The notes beneath the pieces are model-generated. The model saw nothing but the letters and a program-made list of their open reading frames with translations, made no database searches and was not told where the DNA came from. From Streptomyces sp. NBC_01210 (GTDB lineage Bacteria > Actinomycetota > Actinomycetes > Streptomycetales > Streptomycetaceae), in contig NZ_CP108549.1 of assembly GCF_036010325.1 (NCBI RefSeq), forward strand, positions 4,154,001 to 4,218,000: DNA of 64,000 nt. The letters are read 5' to 3'. Positions 25,888-34,331 of the stretch are shown piece by piece. Each line of letters starts with the position of its first letter. Position 1 is the stretch's first letter. Position numbers and translations under genes: made by a program.

Positions 25888-27270
25888 TCATGCGGCCTGA
25901 ACCTCCAGCCGCGCCCCGAACTCGCGCACCGAAGGCTCCGTGGCGTACGGCTCCAGGCGCTGCTGGAGGTCGTCCAGGTACTCCGCGCCCCGACTCGAGC
26001 GCAGCCTCCCCAGCAGCTCCACCGCACGCGTGCCCGTGTGACAGGCCTGCTCCACCTCACGCTGCTGCACCTGCGCAGTGGCCAACAACACAAGACCGAT
26101 CGCACGCCGCCTGGCCCGCGACTCCGGGTGCCCGTCCAGCGCGTTTGCGGCATGGTACGCCGCCACCTCCGCCTGCCCCAGGTCGCGGTAGCAGTGCGCC
26201 AGCTCGTCCGCGAGATATGCGTGGTCGAAATGGGCGATCCAGTCCGGATCGTCCCCTGCCGACGGCTCGGCCCGCTCCAGCGCGGCGAGCGCCTTGCCGG
26301 CCACCTCGTGGCAGGTGCGGGCGTCCCCGAGCAGGGCGTGCCCGCGCGCCTCCGCCGCGTAGAACATGGCCTCGGCCCGCGGTGTGACCCGGCCCCGGGC
26401 GCCTTCCTGCGCGGCCCGGGCCAGCTGCGAGATCTCCCGCGGGTTGCCGAGCTGAGCGGCCAGATGGCTCATGGACGCCGCCAGCACATAGCCTCCGTAC
26501 CCCCGGTCCCCGGCCGCCTGGGCCAGTCGCAGCGCCTGGATGTAGTAGCGCTGGGCGAGCCCCGGCTGGCCGGTGTCGACGGCCATGTATCCGGCGAGCT
26601 CCGTCAGCCGCGCGACCGCCGCGAACAGCTCACGGCCGACCGATTCGCGGTACGAGCCCGAGAGGAGACCGGAGACCACGCTGTTCAGATAGTGCACGAC
26701 GACCGGCCGGACATGGCCGCTGCCGAAGCGGTGGTCCAAGTCGGTCAGCGCGCTCGTCATCGCCCGTACCGCTTCGACGTCCGAGACGCCGACCCGCGCT
26801 CCGGCCGTACGCGCGACCTGCGTGTCCGCGCCGGTGATCAGCCAGTCGCGGCTCGGCTCGACGAGTGCGGAGGCCGCGACCGCCGACCCGGACAGGAAGT
26901 CGCGGCGGCCGACGTCACTGCGCCACAGCTCGCAGACCTGCTCGATCGCGCCGAGCACGGTCGGCGAGAACTGCAGGCCGACCCCGGACGCGAGGTTCTT
27001 GCCGTTCGCCATGCCGATCTCGTCGATCGTGACCGTACGGCCGAGCTTGCGGCCCAGCGCCTCGGCGATGATGCCCGGTGCACGGCCGCGCGGCTGCTGC
27101 CCGCGCAGCCAGCGTGCCACCGAGGTCTTGTCGTAGCGCAGGTCCAACCCACGCTCCGTACCGACCATGTTGACGCGACGGGCGAGCCCCGCATTGGAAC
27201 ACCCGGCTTCCTGAATGAGCGCCTGCAATCGTTCGTTCGGTTGTCGGACGACGAGAGGCCTGGCTGCCAT
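25888..27270 (-). CDS. Helix-turn-helix regulator with TPR-like domain (NsdA/NsdB-like)
   Basis: 460 residues. Residues 1-75 form an XRE-type DNA-binding part (NERLQALIQEAGCSNAGLARRVN, SVARWLRGQQPRGRAPGIIAEALGR). The remainder is a long helical TPR-like array (LAQRYYIQALRLAQAAGDRGYGGYVLAASM, AYLADELAHCYRDLGQAEVAAYHAANAL). The architecture resembles the Streptomyces development/antibiotic regulators NsdA and NsdB; which one, if either, is orthologous cannot be told here. The ATG at 27270 has GGGGG upstream. It is divergent from the primase-polymerase gene. Confidence 0.82.
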   Translation of the reverse strand: MAARPLVVRQPNERLQALIQEAGCSNAGLARRVNMVGTERGLDLRYDKTSVARWLRGQQPRGRAPGIIAEALGRKLGRTVTIDEIGMANGKNLASGVGLQFSPTVLGAIEQVCELWRSDVGRRDFLSGSAVAASALVEPSRDWLITGADTQVARTAGARVGVSDVEAVRAMTSALTDLDHRFGSGHVRPVVVHYLNSVVSGLLSGSYRESVGRELFAAVARLTELAGYMAVDTGQPGLAQRYYIQALRLAQAAGDRGYGGYVLAASMSHLAAQLGNPREISQLARAAQEGARGRVTPRAEAMFYAAEARGHALLGDARTCHEVAGKALAALERAEPSAGDDPDWIAHFDHAYLADELAHCYRDLGQAEVAAYHAANALDGHPESRARRRAIGLVLLATAQVQQREVEQACHTGTRAVELLGRLRSSRGAEYLDDLQQRLEPYATEPSVREFGARLEVQAA

Positions 27271-27643
27271 GACTACCCCCTGAGGCCGTGGTGATCCATG
27301 AAGTGATCACTGCCCGGCTGATATACGGAGAATGCAGACTTGGGCTGAGTTGGTCGTTTTTCCGGGAAGACTCGGAAGATTCCCTGGAAGGCCTTTCCGG
27401 AAGGCGGCCGCCTTGACGCACGCAGAAGCCACACGGGAGCCACGACGTCTGCCGCCGTCGCCCTCCCGGATCGCCGCCTCCCCCTCGCGATGACGCCACT
27501 GCCTGTGGCTACCCGCCCACCACGGCGCAGCCGCATGCGCGCCCCCACCCGTGCACCCATGCGCCCCGTGTGCAGGATCGATGCGCCACGCACCGCCCAT
27601 GGGACGCCCGTAACCCAAGGTGGTGGCGGGAGTTGAGTGTGTC
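27271..27643. other. Divergent promoter region
   Basis: 373 bp between the HTH-TPR regulator (minus) and the primase-polymerase-like gene (plus). It is less GC-rich near 27300-27400, where the regulator promoter should lie, and contains the short palindromic run GGAAGGCCTTTCC (27389-27401). No small gene or recognised operator. Confidence 0.4.
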
Positions 27644-28321
27644 GTGGAAGAGACCATCGGAGTCATGGAAGCCGTACAGATCCCCCAGCAGCGAGGTGAG
27701 CAGCTGCTGGACAATGCCGTGCGGTACGCGGAAGAGCGGCACTGGGACGTGTTCCCCGGCACGTGGCTGGAGGCGGTGGAGGGCAGGGAACGCTGCTCGT
27801 GCGGCGACACCGCATGCGCCCTGCCCGGCGCCCACCCCGCCAGGCCGGACTGGGCGAACCAGGCGACCGGCAGCGCGGTCGCCGCACGCCGACTGTGGTC
27901 CAGGCAGCCGAAGGCGTCGATCCTTCTGCCGACGGGACGTACCTTCGACGCTCTCGACGTACCGGAGTCGGCCGGCTTCCTGGCGCTGGCCCGCCTGGAG
28001 CGGATGAACCTCCCGCTCGGCCCGGTGACCTGCACCCCCGACCGCCGGATGCTGTTCTTCGTGCTGCCCGGCGCGGCACTCAAAACCCCCGACCTGGTCC
28101 GCACCCTGGGCTGGGTGCCGAGCGCCATCGACCTCGTCGCGCGCGGCGAGGGCCACTACGTCGCTGCGCCGCCGACCCGGATCGGCGGCCATGGCGCGGT
28201 GCAGTGGGCCCGCCGCCCCACCACCGCCAACCGGTGGCTGCCGGACGCGGACGAGCTGATCAGCCCGCTGGCATACGCATGCGGGCGGGAGGCTGCCGCG
28301 AAGCGGATCCGCCGCGCATAG
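27644..28321 (+). CDS. Bifunctional DNA primase/polymerase N-terminal domain protein
   Basis: 225 residues from GTG 27644 (GGGAG 11 bases upstream; ATG 27665 is an alternative). LLDNAVRYAEERHWDVFPGTWLE, CSCGDTACALPGAHPARPDW and the later SAIDLVARGEGHYVAAPPTRIGGHGAVQWARRP match the prim-pol N domain (PF09250). Streptomyces carries stand-alone chromosomal copies of this domain that lack the helicase found on plasmids. The catalytic Asp pair of active prim-pols is not obvious: the FDALDVPES stretch is the likely site and may be degenerate. Role unknown; replication is not implied by its neighbours. Confidence 0.8.
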   Translation: MEETIGVMEAVQIPQQRGEQLLDNAVRYAEERHWDVFPGTWLEAVEGRERCSCGDTACALPGAHPARPDWANQATGSAVAARRLWSRQPKASILLPTGRTFDALDVPESAGFLALARLERMNLPLGPVTCTPDRRMLFFVLPGAALKTPDLVRTLGWVPSAIDLVARGEGHYVAAPPTRIGGHGAVQWARRPTTANRWLPDADELISPLAYACGREAAAKRIRRA

Positions 28322-28385
28322 GCGGCCCCCAAGGTGACCCATAAGGTGGCCTCGTACATACGGGGACACTGAAAGGCGGGGCGCC

Positions 28386-29204
28386 ATGCCGGACCAGGCG
28401 ATGGGAGCCACAGAGGCGGGCGGGGCGCGAACGGCGCCGCCCGCCGTTCGTGTTGAGGGCTTGTGGAAGCGGTTCGGCGAGCAGACCGCGGTGGCCGGCA
28501 TCGATCTCACGCTCCCCGCGGGCAAGTTCATCGGCCTCGTCGGCCCGAACGGCGCGGGCAAGACGACGACCCTGTCGATGGTGACCGGCCTGCTGCGCCC
28601 GGACCAGGGCCGGGTGGAGGTGGCGGGCCACGACGTGTGGCGCGACCCCGTCGAGGTGAAGTCCCGTATCGGCGTACTCCCTGAGGGCCTGCGCCTCTTC
28701 GAGCGGCTCTCGGGCCGTGAACTCCTCGCCTACAGCGGGCGGTTGAGGGGCCTGCCGGGCGATGAGGTCGACAAGCGCGCGACTCAGCTCCTGGACGTAC
28801 TGGACCTGGCGGGCGCGCAGCACAAGCTGGTCGTCGACTACTCCACGGGCATGCGCAAGAAGATCGGGCTCGCGGCGGCCCTGCTCCACAACCCCGAAGT
28901 GCTGTTCCTGGACGAGCCGTTCGAGGGCGTCGACCCGGTTTCGGCGCAGACGATCCGCGGCGTCCTGGAGCGGTACACCGACTCGGGCGCGACCGTCGTC
29001 TTCTCCAGCCATGTGATGGAGCTGGTGGAGTCGCTGTGCGACTGGGTGGCGGTGATGGCGGCCGGCCGGATCCGCGCGCAGGGCCCGCTGGCGGAGGTAC
29101 GGGGCGATGCGCCGTCCCTGCAGAGCGCGTTCCTGGAACTGGTGGGCGCGAACGGCCGGGACACCGGGCACTCGCTGGACTGGCTCGGCGGCGGTACCCG
29201 TTGA
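28386..29204 (+). CDS. ABC exporter ATP-binding protein
   Basis: 272 residues. Walker A is GLVGPNGAGKTTTLS (near 55), the Q-loop region is IGVLPEGLRLFERLSG, the signature is STGMRKKIGLAAALL, and Walker B is VLFLDEPFEGVDP, followed by the switch His (VFSSHVMELVE). It belongs to the CcmA/multidrug-type ATPase group. It ends with TTGA overlap onto the permease start, giving a two-gene operon. Substrate unknown. Confidence 0.92.
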   Translation: MPDQAMGATEAGGARTAPPAVRVEGLWKRFGEQTAVAGIDLTLPAGKFIGLVGPNGAGKTTTLSMVTGLLRPDQGRVEVAGHDVWRDPVEVKSRIGVLPEGLRLFERLSGRELLAYSGRLRGLPGDEVDKRATQLLDVLDLAGAQHKLVVDYSTGMRKKIGLAAALLHNPEVLFLDEPFEGVDPVSAQTIRGVLERYTDSGATVVFSSHVMELVESLCDWVAVMAAGRIRAQGPLAEVRGDAPSLQSAFLELVGANGRDTGHSLDWLGGGTR

Positions 29205-30814
29205 GCAACGTCAACGCCTTGAACAGCGCATACCTCGCCCCGGTCTTCATCCGTCTCAAGCTGTCGCTGCTGCGCAACGGGCTGCGCCAGTCGTCCGGCC
29301 GCAGAGCCGCGTACATCGCCTCGATCGTCGTCACGCTGCTCTTCGCCGCGCTCCAGCTCATCGGCCTGATCGCACTGCGCGGAAACGATCACGCGGAATC
29401 GGTCGTGGTGCTGCTGACCGCCGTACTGGCCCTGGGCTGGGCGTTCATGCCGCTCTTCTTCCCCAGCGGTGACGAAACGCTGGACCCGACCCGTCTGGTG
29501 ATGCTGCCGCTGCGACCGGGTCCGCTGGTCTCGGCTCTGCTGGCGGCGTCGCTGGTGGGCATCGGCCCGCTGTTCACGCTCTGCCTGGCGGTGGGTTCGG
29601 CGATCGCGCTGTCCCACGGCGTCTTCGCACTGCTCGTCTCTGTCGTGGCCGTCCCCCTCACCCTGTTGGTGTGCGTGGCGCTGGCACGGGCGGTCGCGGC
29701 GGCCAACATCCGGCTGCTGACCTCCCGCAAGGGCCGCGATCTGGCGCTGCTCAGCGGTCTGGTGATCGCGGTCGGCATCCAGGTCGTCAACTTCGGCGCC
29801 CAGCGCCTCGGCCGGGCCGGCGGACTCTCTGCGCTCGATCCGGTGGCGGGGGTCGTACGGTGGCTGCCGCCGGCGTCGGCGATCGGCGCGGTGGACTCGG
29901 CGAGCGAGGGCTCGTACGCGGTGGTCATCGGGCAGTTGGGGTTGTCGGCGGCCGCTCTGCTGCTTCTGCTGCGGTTCTGGCAGCGCAGCCTGACCAAGCT
30001 GATGACGAGGCCGGACGGCTCGACGCTGGCCGCTGCCTCGGAGCCGACCCGCAAGGAGTCCACGACCGGCTTCCACCGTCTGCTGCCCGAGGGCCGTACG
30101 AGCACGGTGATGCAGCGCAGCCTGCGCTATGTGTGGCGGGACCCGAAGACGAAGGCGGCGTGGGTGACGGCGCTGGCGATCGGCCTGATCGTGCCGCTGT
30201 TCAACGCGCTGCAGGGCACGGGCTCGGTCTACTTCGCATGCTTTGCGGCAGGGATGCTCGGCATCCAGATGTACAACCAGTTCGGCCAGGACACCTCGGC
30301 GTTCTGGATGGTGGCGCTGACGATCTCGTCCACCCGGGACGCGTACGTCGAACTGCGCGCCCGCGCACTGTCGTTGCTGGTGATCACGCTCCCTTACACC
30401 GCCCTCGTCACTGTCCTCACCGCGGCCGTGCTGGGCGACTGGCAGGCTCTGCCGGAAGTGGTGGGCCTGTCCTTCGCGCTGCTGGGCGCGATGCTGGCGA
30501 CGGGAGCTGTGGCGTCGGCCCGCTTTCCGTACTCGATCCCGCAGGACAGCGCGTACAAGAACGTCGCTCCCGGTCAGGGCGGCCTCGCCTGGATCTCGAT
30601 CTTCGGCGGCATGATCTCGGCGGCGGTGCTGTGCGCGCCGGTGATCGCGCTGACGATCTGGCTGCATGCTGCGAACATCCAGTCGGCGCTGTGGCTGCTG
30701 CTGCCGCTGGGCGCGGCGTACGGGCTGCTCGTCGGGTGGGCGGGGGTGCGGATTGCGGCGCCGCAGGCGGCGAGAAGGCTCCCGGAGATCCTGGCGGCGG
30801 TCAGCAAGGGGTGA
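29201..30814 (+). CDS. ABC exporter permease
   Basis: 537 residues if translated from the TTG at 29201, which overlaps the ATPase stop (TTGA). It has about twelve hydrophobic stretches arranged as two related halves, for example SIVVTLLFAALQLIGLIAL, VVLLTAVLALGWAFMPLFF and, in the second half, AAWVTALAIGLIVPLFNAL and GGMISAAVLCAPVIALTIWL. The middle cytoplasmic part (RKESTTGFHRLLPEGRTSTVMQRSLRYVWRDPKTKAA) resembles ABC-2 type exporters. It forms the membrane pore for the ATPase at 28386-29204. Confidence 0.85.
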   Translation: MSNVNALNSAYLAPVFIRLKLSLLRNGLRQSSGRRAAYIASIVVTLLFAALQLIGLIALRGNDHAESVVVLLTAVLALGWAFMPLFFPSGDETLDPTRLVMLPLRPGPLVSALLAASLVGIGPLFTLCLAVGSAIALSHGVFALLVSVVAVPLTLLVCVALARAVAAANIRLLTSRKGRDLALLSGLVIAVGIQVVNFGAQRLGRAGGLSALDPVAGVVRWLPPASAIGAVDSASEGSYAVVIGQLGLSAAALLLLLRFWQRSLTKLMTRPDGSTLAAASEPTRKESTTGFHRLLPEGRTSTVMQRSLRYVWRDPKTKAAWVTALAIGLIVPLFNALQGTGSVYFACFAAGMLGIQMYNQFGQDTSAFWMVALTISSTRDAYVELRARALSLLVITLPYTALVTVLTAAVLGDWQALPEVVGLSFALLGAMLATGAVASARFPYSIPQDSAYKNVAPGQGGLAWISIFGGMISAAVLCAPVIALTIWLHAANIQSALWLLLPLGAAYGLLVGWAGVRIAAPQAARRLPEILAAVSKG

Positions 30815-30998
30815 GTGGCAGCAGGGGTACGGGGGGCAGCCTCCGTACGCGTACCCGAAGCAGCAGCCGTACCCGGGGGCGGGCGGGCCGGGCTGCTGGG
30901 GTGCGCCTCCTGCGCCGCCGAAGAAGGACCGCACGGTCATGATCGTGAGCATCGTGACGGGGTTCGTCGCGGGGAGACCCGTCAGCCGAATCGGCTGA
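30813..30998 (+). pseudogene. Start-less remnant of a Pro/Tyr/Gln-rich single-span protein
   Basis: Directly after the permease stop, one frame reads EWQQGYGGQPPYAYPKQQPY, then APPAPPKKDRTVMIVSIVTGFV and stops at 30998. This is the usual Gly/Tyr/Pro/Gln N-terminus plus the first half of a membrane helix of a common Streptomyces protein type, but no start codon lies in frame and the C-terminal domain is missing. It is probably a decayed gene left behind the ABC operon. Confidence 0.5.
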
Positions 30999-31004
30999 CG
31001 GGTC
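30976..31004. terminator. Bidirectional stem-loop terminator
   Basis: Perfect inverted repeat GACCCGTCAGCCGA / TCGGCTGACGGGTC (14-bp arms, one-base centre) between the ABC operon and the convergent propeller gene. There is no U tract, as is usual in Streptomyces. Confidence 0.85.
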
Positions 31005-31031
31005 CCGTACCCACGGGCGCTCTCTGAGCGC

Positions 31032-33119
31032 TCAGTTCGCCAGCAAGGACTCCAGTATCGACTCGTTCGGCGCGGTCAGTCCGGGTTCGGCCGCACTCGG
31101 GCACCGCGGGTCGAGCCGGAGTCTGGCCAGATCGCGGCCGGCGACGGCCCAGGCATACCGGGACGAGCGTTCCCAGGCCAGCTGCGGCGGGTTGTACCAG
31201 CCGTCACCGAGGCCGCCGAGCATGGGCTGAGCCTCCGCGAGCCCTGGTCCGAGCCGGTACACCGAACCGCCGAAGACCGACGCGAACACCTGCCCACGAT
31301 GGACGCTGAGCTCGCCATAGCTCGGCAGCTTCCCGGTCTGCAGGACCGTACGGGTCTCGAGATCCATGGCGAACCAGGTACCTGCGAGCCGCTTGTAGAC
31401 CCCGTACAGCACACCGTCGTGCACCGCGATGTGCTGCAGGCTCGCGTATCCCTCGACCGGCGCGACCTCCCACAGCACCTTGCGGTACCGCAGGTCGAAG
31501 GCGGCGATCGTGGCGCTCGGCCTGGCCGGCGTTATGCTGCCGCCGCCCCAGGTGTCCCCGGCGAGGTACGCGATCCGGCAGCCGGGCCTGTCGTCCAGCG
31601 CGAGCGACATCACGCTCTGGTCCACGATGACATCCGGGTAGACCCTGAGCTTGCGTCTCGACCGGTCCACGACTGTCAGCGCGCCCTTGAGCAGGCCGAC
31701 TCCCGGGGCGGTCGACAACAGCAGCAGATCCTGGCCCCGTTCGTACGCCATGTCCGTCGGCCGCTGCTGCTCGTTCTCGACGAAGCCCATCGACCGGACC
31801 TTGCCGCGGTCCGGGTCGTACTCCAGCAACTCGGTACTCGGGTACATCGCCGCGTACACGTGGTCGCCGACGAGTTGCAGTTGCTTCGGCTCGCCCGGGA
31901 TCCTGATCCGCTGGGACGTGCCGTTCGCCGGCCGGTGCGTCGTGATCGAGAAGTGCCCGCCGACGTGCACGGTCCCGCGCCTGCCGTACACCATGGACTG
32001 CACGGGATCCGGTCCGGACAGGCCGATGTCGATCAGCTCGAGAATGTCCGACGTGCCACTTGCCAGGTTCAGCCACCACAGCCGGCCGCTGCCCGCACCG
32101 CCGAGCAGTGTCCCGTCGGACAGCGGCAGCAACGCACGGTGCTCGTCCCCGCCCGCGGGCGCGGCGACCGGCACGAGAGTGTCGCCGTCCCGCCGGTAGA
32201 CGGTTCCGGTCGGGCGTCCGACGCAGTACAGCGTGCCGTCGGACGTCATCGTCATCGCGTCGATCAGCCGCTCCGGGCCGGGCGTCGGAATCACCCGTGC
32301 GTCGCTGCCGTCGGGCGCCATATCCACTACGGACTTGGTGAGCGCCGCGATCACCCGGCCGCCGCGGGCGAGCAGCGCGGCCGCGCCCCCGTAGGGCGTC
32401 GGGGTGAGGTTCGTCTTCGCGCCGGTGACGCGGTCGTAGGCGACGACGTAGCCGTGCGGCAGCGTCCCCGCGTAGACGAAGCGCTCGTCCGCGGCGATCG
32501 CGCGCACATACATATCGCCCGGCACCGCGACGCCGAGATTGCGCAGGACGCCGGTCTGCGGTTTGTACTCCCAGACTTCGCCGCGCGGGGACGTTCCCGC
32601 GTACACCGTGCCGTCGGGCGCCGTGGTGAGACACCAGACGAAGCCGCCCGCCGGGCCCACCGTGCCGATCAGCTTCACCTCGCCGGTGGCCGGATCGAAG
32701 CGGTAGATGTCCGAGTACGGATAGGTCCCTGCGTAGACGTGCCCACCCGAGACGGTCGCAGCCCAGCCACCCTCTCCACGGGGGAGCCGGACGGCTCTGG
32801 TGAGTTTCTTCGACGCCAGGTCGATCTCACCGAGTATGGGCGGACTTTGACCACGGGCGACGACGTAGACGCGATCGTCGAGCTTCGTCATGCCGACGAT
32901 GGCGGCGGTGAACGACGCGATGCCGTAGGTGGAGACGGGAGGACCCGAGCAGTGGTCCCCCGCACTGGCTGTGTCCATTCTGTCTGCTGTGTCTGGTCTA
33001 TCGGCCGTGCCTGCGGTGTCGGTTGTGTCGGCGTTCGCAGCGCCCGGGGCAACCAATTGGCCCGCTACGGACGCCAGGGCGAACCCGGCTCCGGCATGCA
33101 ATAACCGCCTGCGTTCCAT
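31032..33119 (-). CDS. Tat-exported beta-propeller protein
   Basis: 695 residues. The N-terminus MERRRLLHAGAGFALASVAG is a twin-arginine-type signal, followed by a Thr/Asp-rich linker (TDTAGTADRPDTADRMDTAS). The rest is a long series of about forty-residue strands with blade motifs such as GGHVYAGTYPYSDIYRFDPATGEV, VYAGTSPRGEVWEYKPQTG, FVYAGTLPHGYVVAYDRVTG and HVYAAMYPSTELLEYDPDRG. It is probably two tandem propellers of PQQ/NHL type. No catalytic motif is evident; binding of a surface ligand or sugar is possible. A 27-bp perfect palindrome lies between 10 and 36 bases upstream of the ATG. Confidence 0.8.
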   Translation of the reverse strand: MERRRLLHAGAGFALASVAGQLVAPGAANADTTDTAGTADRPDTADRMDTASAGDHCSGPPVSTYGIASFTAAIVGMTKLDDRVYVVARGQSPPILGEIDLASKKLTRAVRLPRGEGGWAATVSGGHVYAGTYPYSDIYRFDPATGEVKLIGTVGPAGGFVWCLTTAPDGTVYAGTSPRGEVWEYKPQTGVLRNLGVAVPGDMYVRAIAADERFVYAGTLPHGYVVAYDRVTGAKTNLTPTPYGGAAALLARGGRVIAALTKSVVDMAPDGSDARVIPTPGPERLIDAMTMTSDGTLYCVGRPTGTVYRRDGDTLVPVAAPAGGDEHRALLPLSDGTLLGGAGSGRLWWLNLASGTSDILELIDIGLSGPDPVQSMVYGRRGTVHVGGHFSITTHRPANGTSQRIRIPGEPKQLQLVGDHVYAAMYPSTELLEYDPDRGKVRSMGFVENEQQRPTDMAYERGQDLLLLSTAPGVGLLKGALTVVDRSRRKLRVYPDVIVDQSVMSLALDDRPGCRIAYLAGDTWGGGSITPARPSATIAAFDLRYRKVLWEVAPVEGYASLQHIAVHDGVLYGVYKRLAGTWFAMDLETRTVLQTGKLPSYGELSVHRGQVFASVFGGSVYRLGPGLAEAQPMLGGLGDGWYNPPQLAWERSSRYAWAVAGRDLARLRLDPRCPSAAEPGLTAPNESILESLLAN

Positions 33120-33128
33120 GCATCCCTC

Positions 33129-33155
33129 CCTTGAGAGATTCGGAATCTCTCAAGG
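33129..33155. promoter_or_regulatory. 27-bp perfect palindrome overlapping the ribosome-binding region
   Basis: CCTTGAGAGATTC-G-GAATCTCTCAAGG, with 13-bp perfect arms, starts ten bases upstream of the propeller-gene ATG (minus strand), and its inner base abuts the GGGAGGG Shine-Dalgarno. It could be a repressor operator or an RNA hairpin masking the ribosome site. Confidence 0.7.
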
Positions 33156-33487
33156 TAGATGCGGATCAACGGCCCGTCATCGCCCCGGCCAGGTTCCACC
33201 ATGAGACTGTTCCGGTTTGTCCGGTTTAGGATTTTTTATCACGCGGAATCCGTGTACGCGGGAGCGACGCACCCCCGCGGCAATGCGCACCGCAGCGCGC
33301 CTCTCCGCGCCTTCATCACCGCCGCGGGGCGAAGCCTTCCGATTAGCGCCTGTATACGTTCCACCCCCTGCGGCGCACGGCGCCGTCGCCGCCAAACCTC
33401 TCACCGAGGGGTGTTTTCCAGTCGAAGCAGCCCTCGCACGGAGTGGAGTAGTCCGGGTATTTATGCAGGTCAGGCGGTAGTTTTCTG
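33156..33487. other. Gene-free, locally AT-richer region
   Basis: Part of the divergent promoter between the propeller and SSI genes. It includes an AT-rich run (ggattttttatcacg near 33227-33241) unusual for this genome and a second at 33456-33490. I see no convincing gene in it. Confidence 0.4.
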
Positions 33488-33519
33488 TTGCACCACTGAA
33501 GATCGTCCATATGATGGAC
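33488..33519 (+). promoter_or_regulatory. SSI promoter with inverted repeat over the -10
   Basis: TTGCAC (33488-33493), 16-bp spacer, TATGAT (33510-33515). The -10 lies inside the inverted repeat GTCCAT-ATG-ATGGAC (33505-33519), so repression by a dimeric regulator is likely. The transcript would have a leader of about 150 nt before the SSI start. Confidence 0.5.
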
Positions 33520-33672
33520 ACGCCCCCGCACCCGCCCCGAGCTGCCCGAACGACCATTCGGTCACCCCCGAACGAACGTACACGGCCGGAAACGAGCGAA
33601 CGACGTGCACTCACTGTCCGCATGCGCAAGACTCCCGACCGCAATCGCCCCCCGATCGAAGGAGTTTCACAC

Positions 33673-34146
33673 ATGCGTTACATCCGCAACACAGTCGCCG
33701 CAGTCGCCACGGCATCTGCCCTTCTCCTGACCGGCACCACGGCCATGGGAGTCGCGCAGGCCCGGCCCACGCAGCCCGCACAGCCCGCACAGCCCGCCAA
33801 CGCGAAGAGCCTGTACGCGCCGTCCGCGCTCGTACTCAGCTTCAGCAGGGGCGAGGACGCCGCGACCGCCACGGTCGAGCGCGCCGTCACCCTGAACTGC
33901 GCCCCGCGTCCTGCGGGAACCCACCCCGCTCCCGCAGCCGCGTGCGCGGAACTCAGCGCCGTCAACGGTGAGTTCGCCGTGCTGACGGAAAAGCCGTCGC
34001 ACAAGACGTGCACGCGCCAGTGGAGCCCGGTCGTGATCAGCGCCCAGGGCGTGTGGCAGGGCAAGCACGTCACCTGGTCGGCCACGTACGGCAACGAGTG
34101 CGAAATGGAAGGAAGCATGGCCGGCGGCAAGGTCTTCGCCTTCTGA
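33673..34146 (+). CDS. Subtilisin inhibitor-like protease inhibitor (SSI family), P1 Arg
   Basis: 157 residues with a strong AAGGAG site. Sec signal peptide MRYIRNTVAAVATASALLL to about residue 31. The mature part has the four SSI cysteines (LNCAP, AACAEL, KTCTRQW, NECEM) that form two disulfides, plus the family marks GTHPAPAAACAELSAVNGEF, GVWQGKHVTW and C-terminal KVFAF. By alignment with S. albogriseolus SSI (CPM-VYDP), the reactive bond is CTR-QWSP, so P1 is Arg. This favours trypsin-like over subtilisin-like targets. Secreted dimeric inhibitor of the organism's own or foreign proteases. Confidence 0.93.
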   Translation: MRYIRNTVAAVATASALLLTGTTAMGVAQARPTQPAQPAQPANAKSLYAPSALVLSFSRGEDAATATVERAVTLNCAPRPAGTHPAPAAACAELSAVNGEFAVLTEKPSHKTCTRQWSPVVISAQGVWQGKHVTWSATYGNECEMEGSMAGGKVFAF

Positions 34147-34331
34147 ACGGCCCCTCACCACGGGTCCCCTGACGCACGTTTACGCCGTGCCACGAGGCCG
34201 GTGGCTCACCCCCGCAGCAGAGCACACCACGTAGCCGGTCGACCGGTTGCCGACCTCGCTGATCGCCCAGCCGTTGCCGCCACGGCCGAGGCGATCCCCC
34301 CGGGCCCCGCATCGCCGGGCCTCGATTCCCG

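Noticed and set aside
27644..28321. Prim-pol gene as sign of an integrated plasmid
   Set aside because: No integrase, attachment repeat, helicase or transfer gene is nearby; stand-alone copies occur in normal Streptomyces chromosomes.
28838..30952. Minus-strand frame antisense to the ABC genes
   Set aside because: His/Arg/Gln-rich shadow of two well-supported transporter genes.
31299..33104. Plus-strand frame antisense to the propeller gene
   Set aside because: No domain or ribosome site; the minus-strand protein has a signal peptide and blade repeats.
33177..33674. Minus-strand frame in the SSI promoter region
   Set aside because: Start lies inside the SSI coding region and the codon positions show no coding bias; no family.
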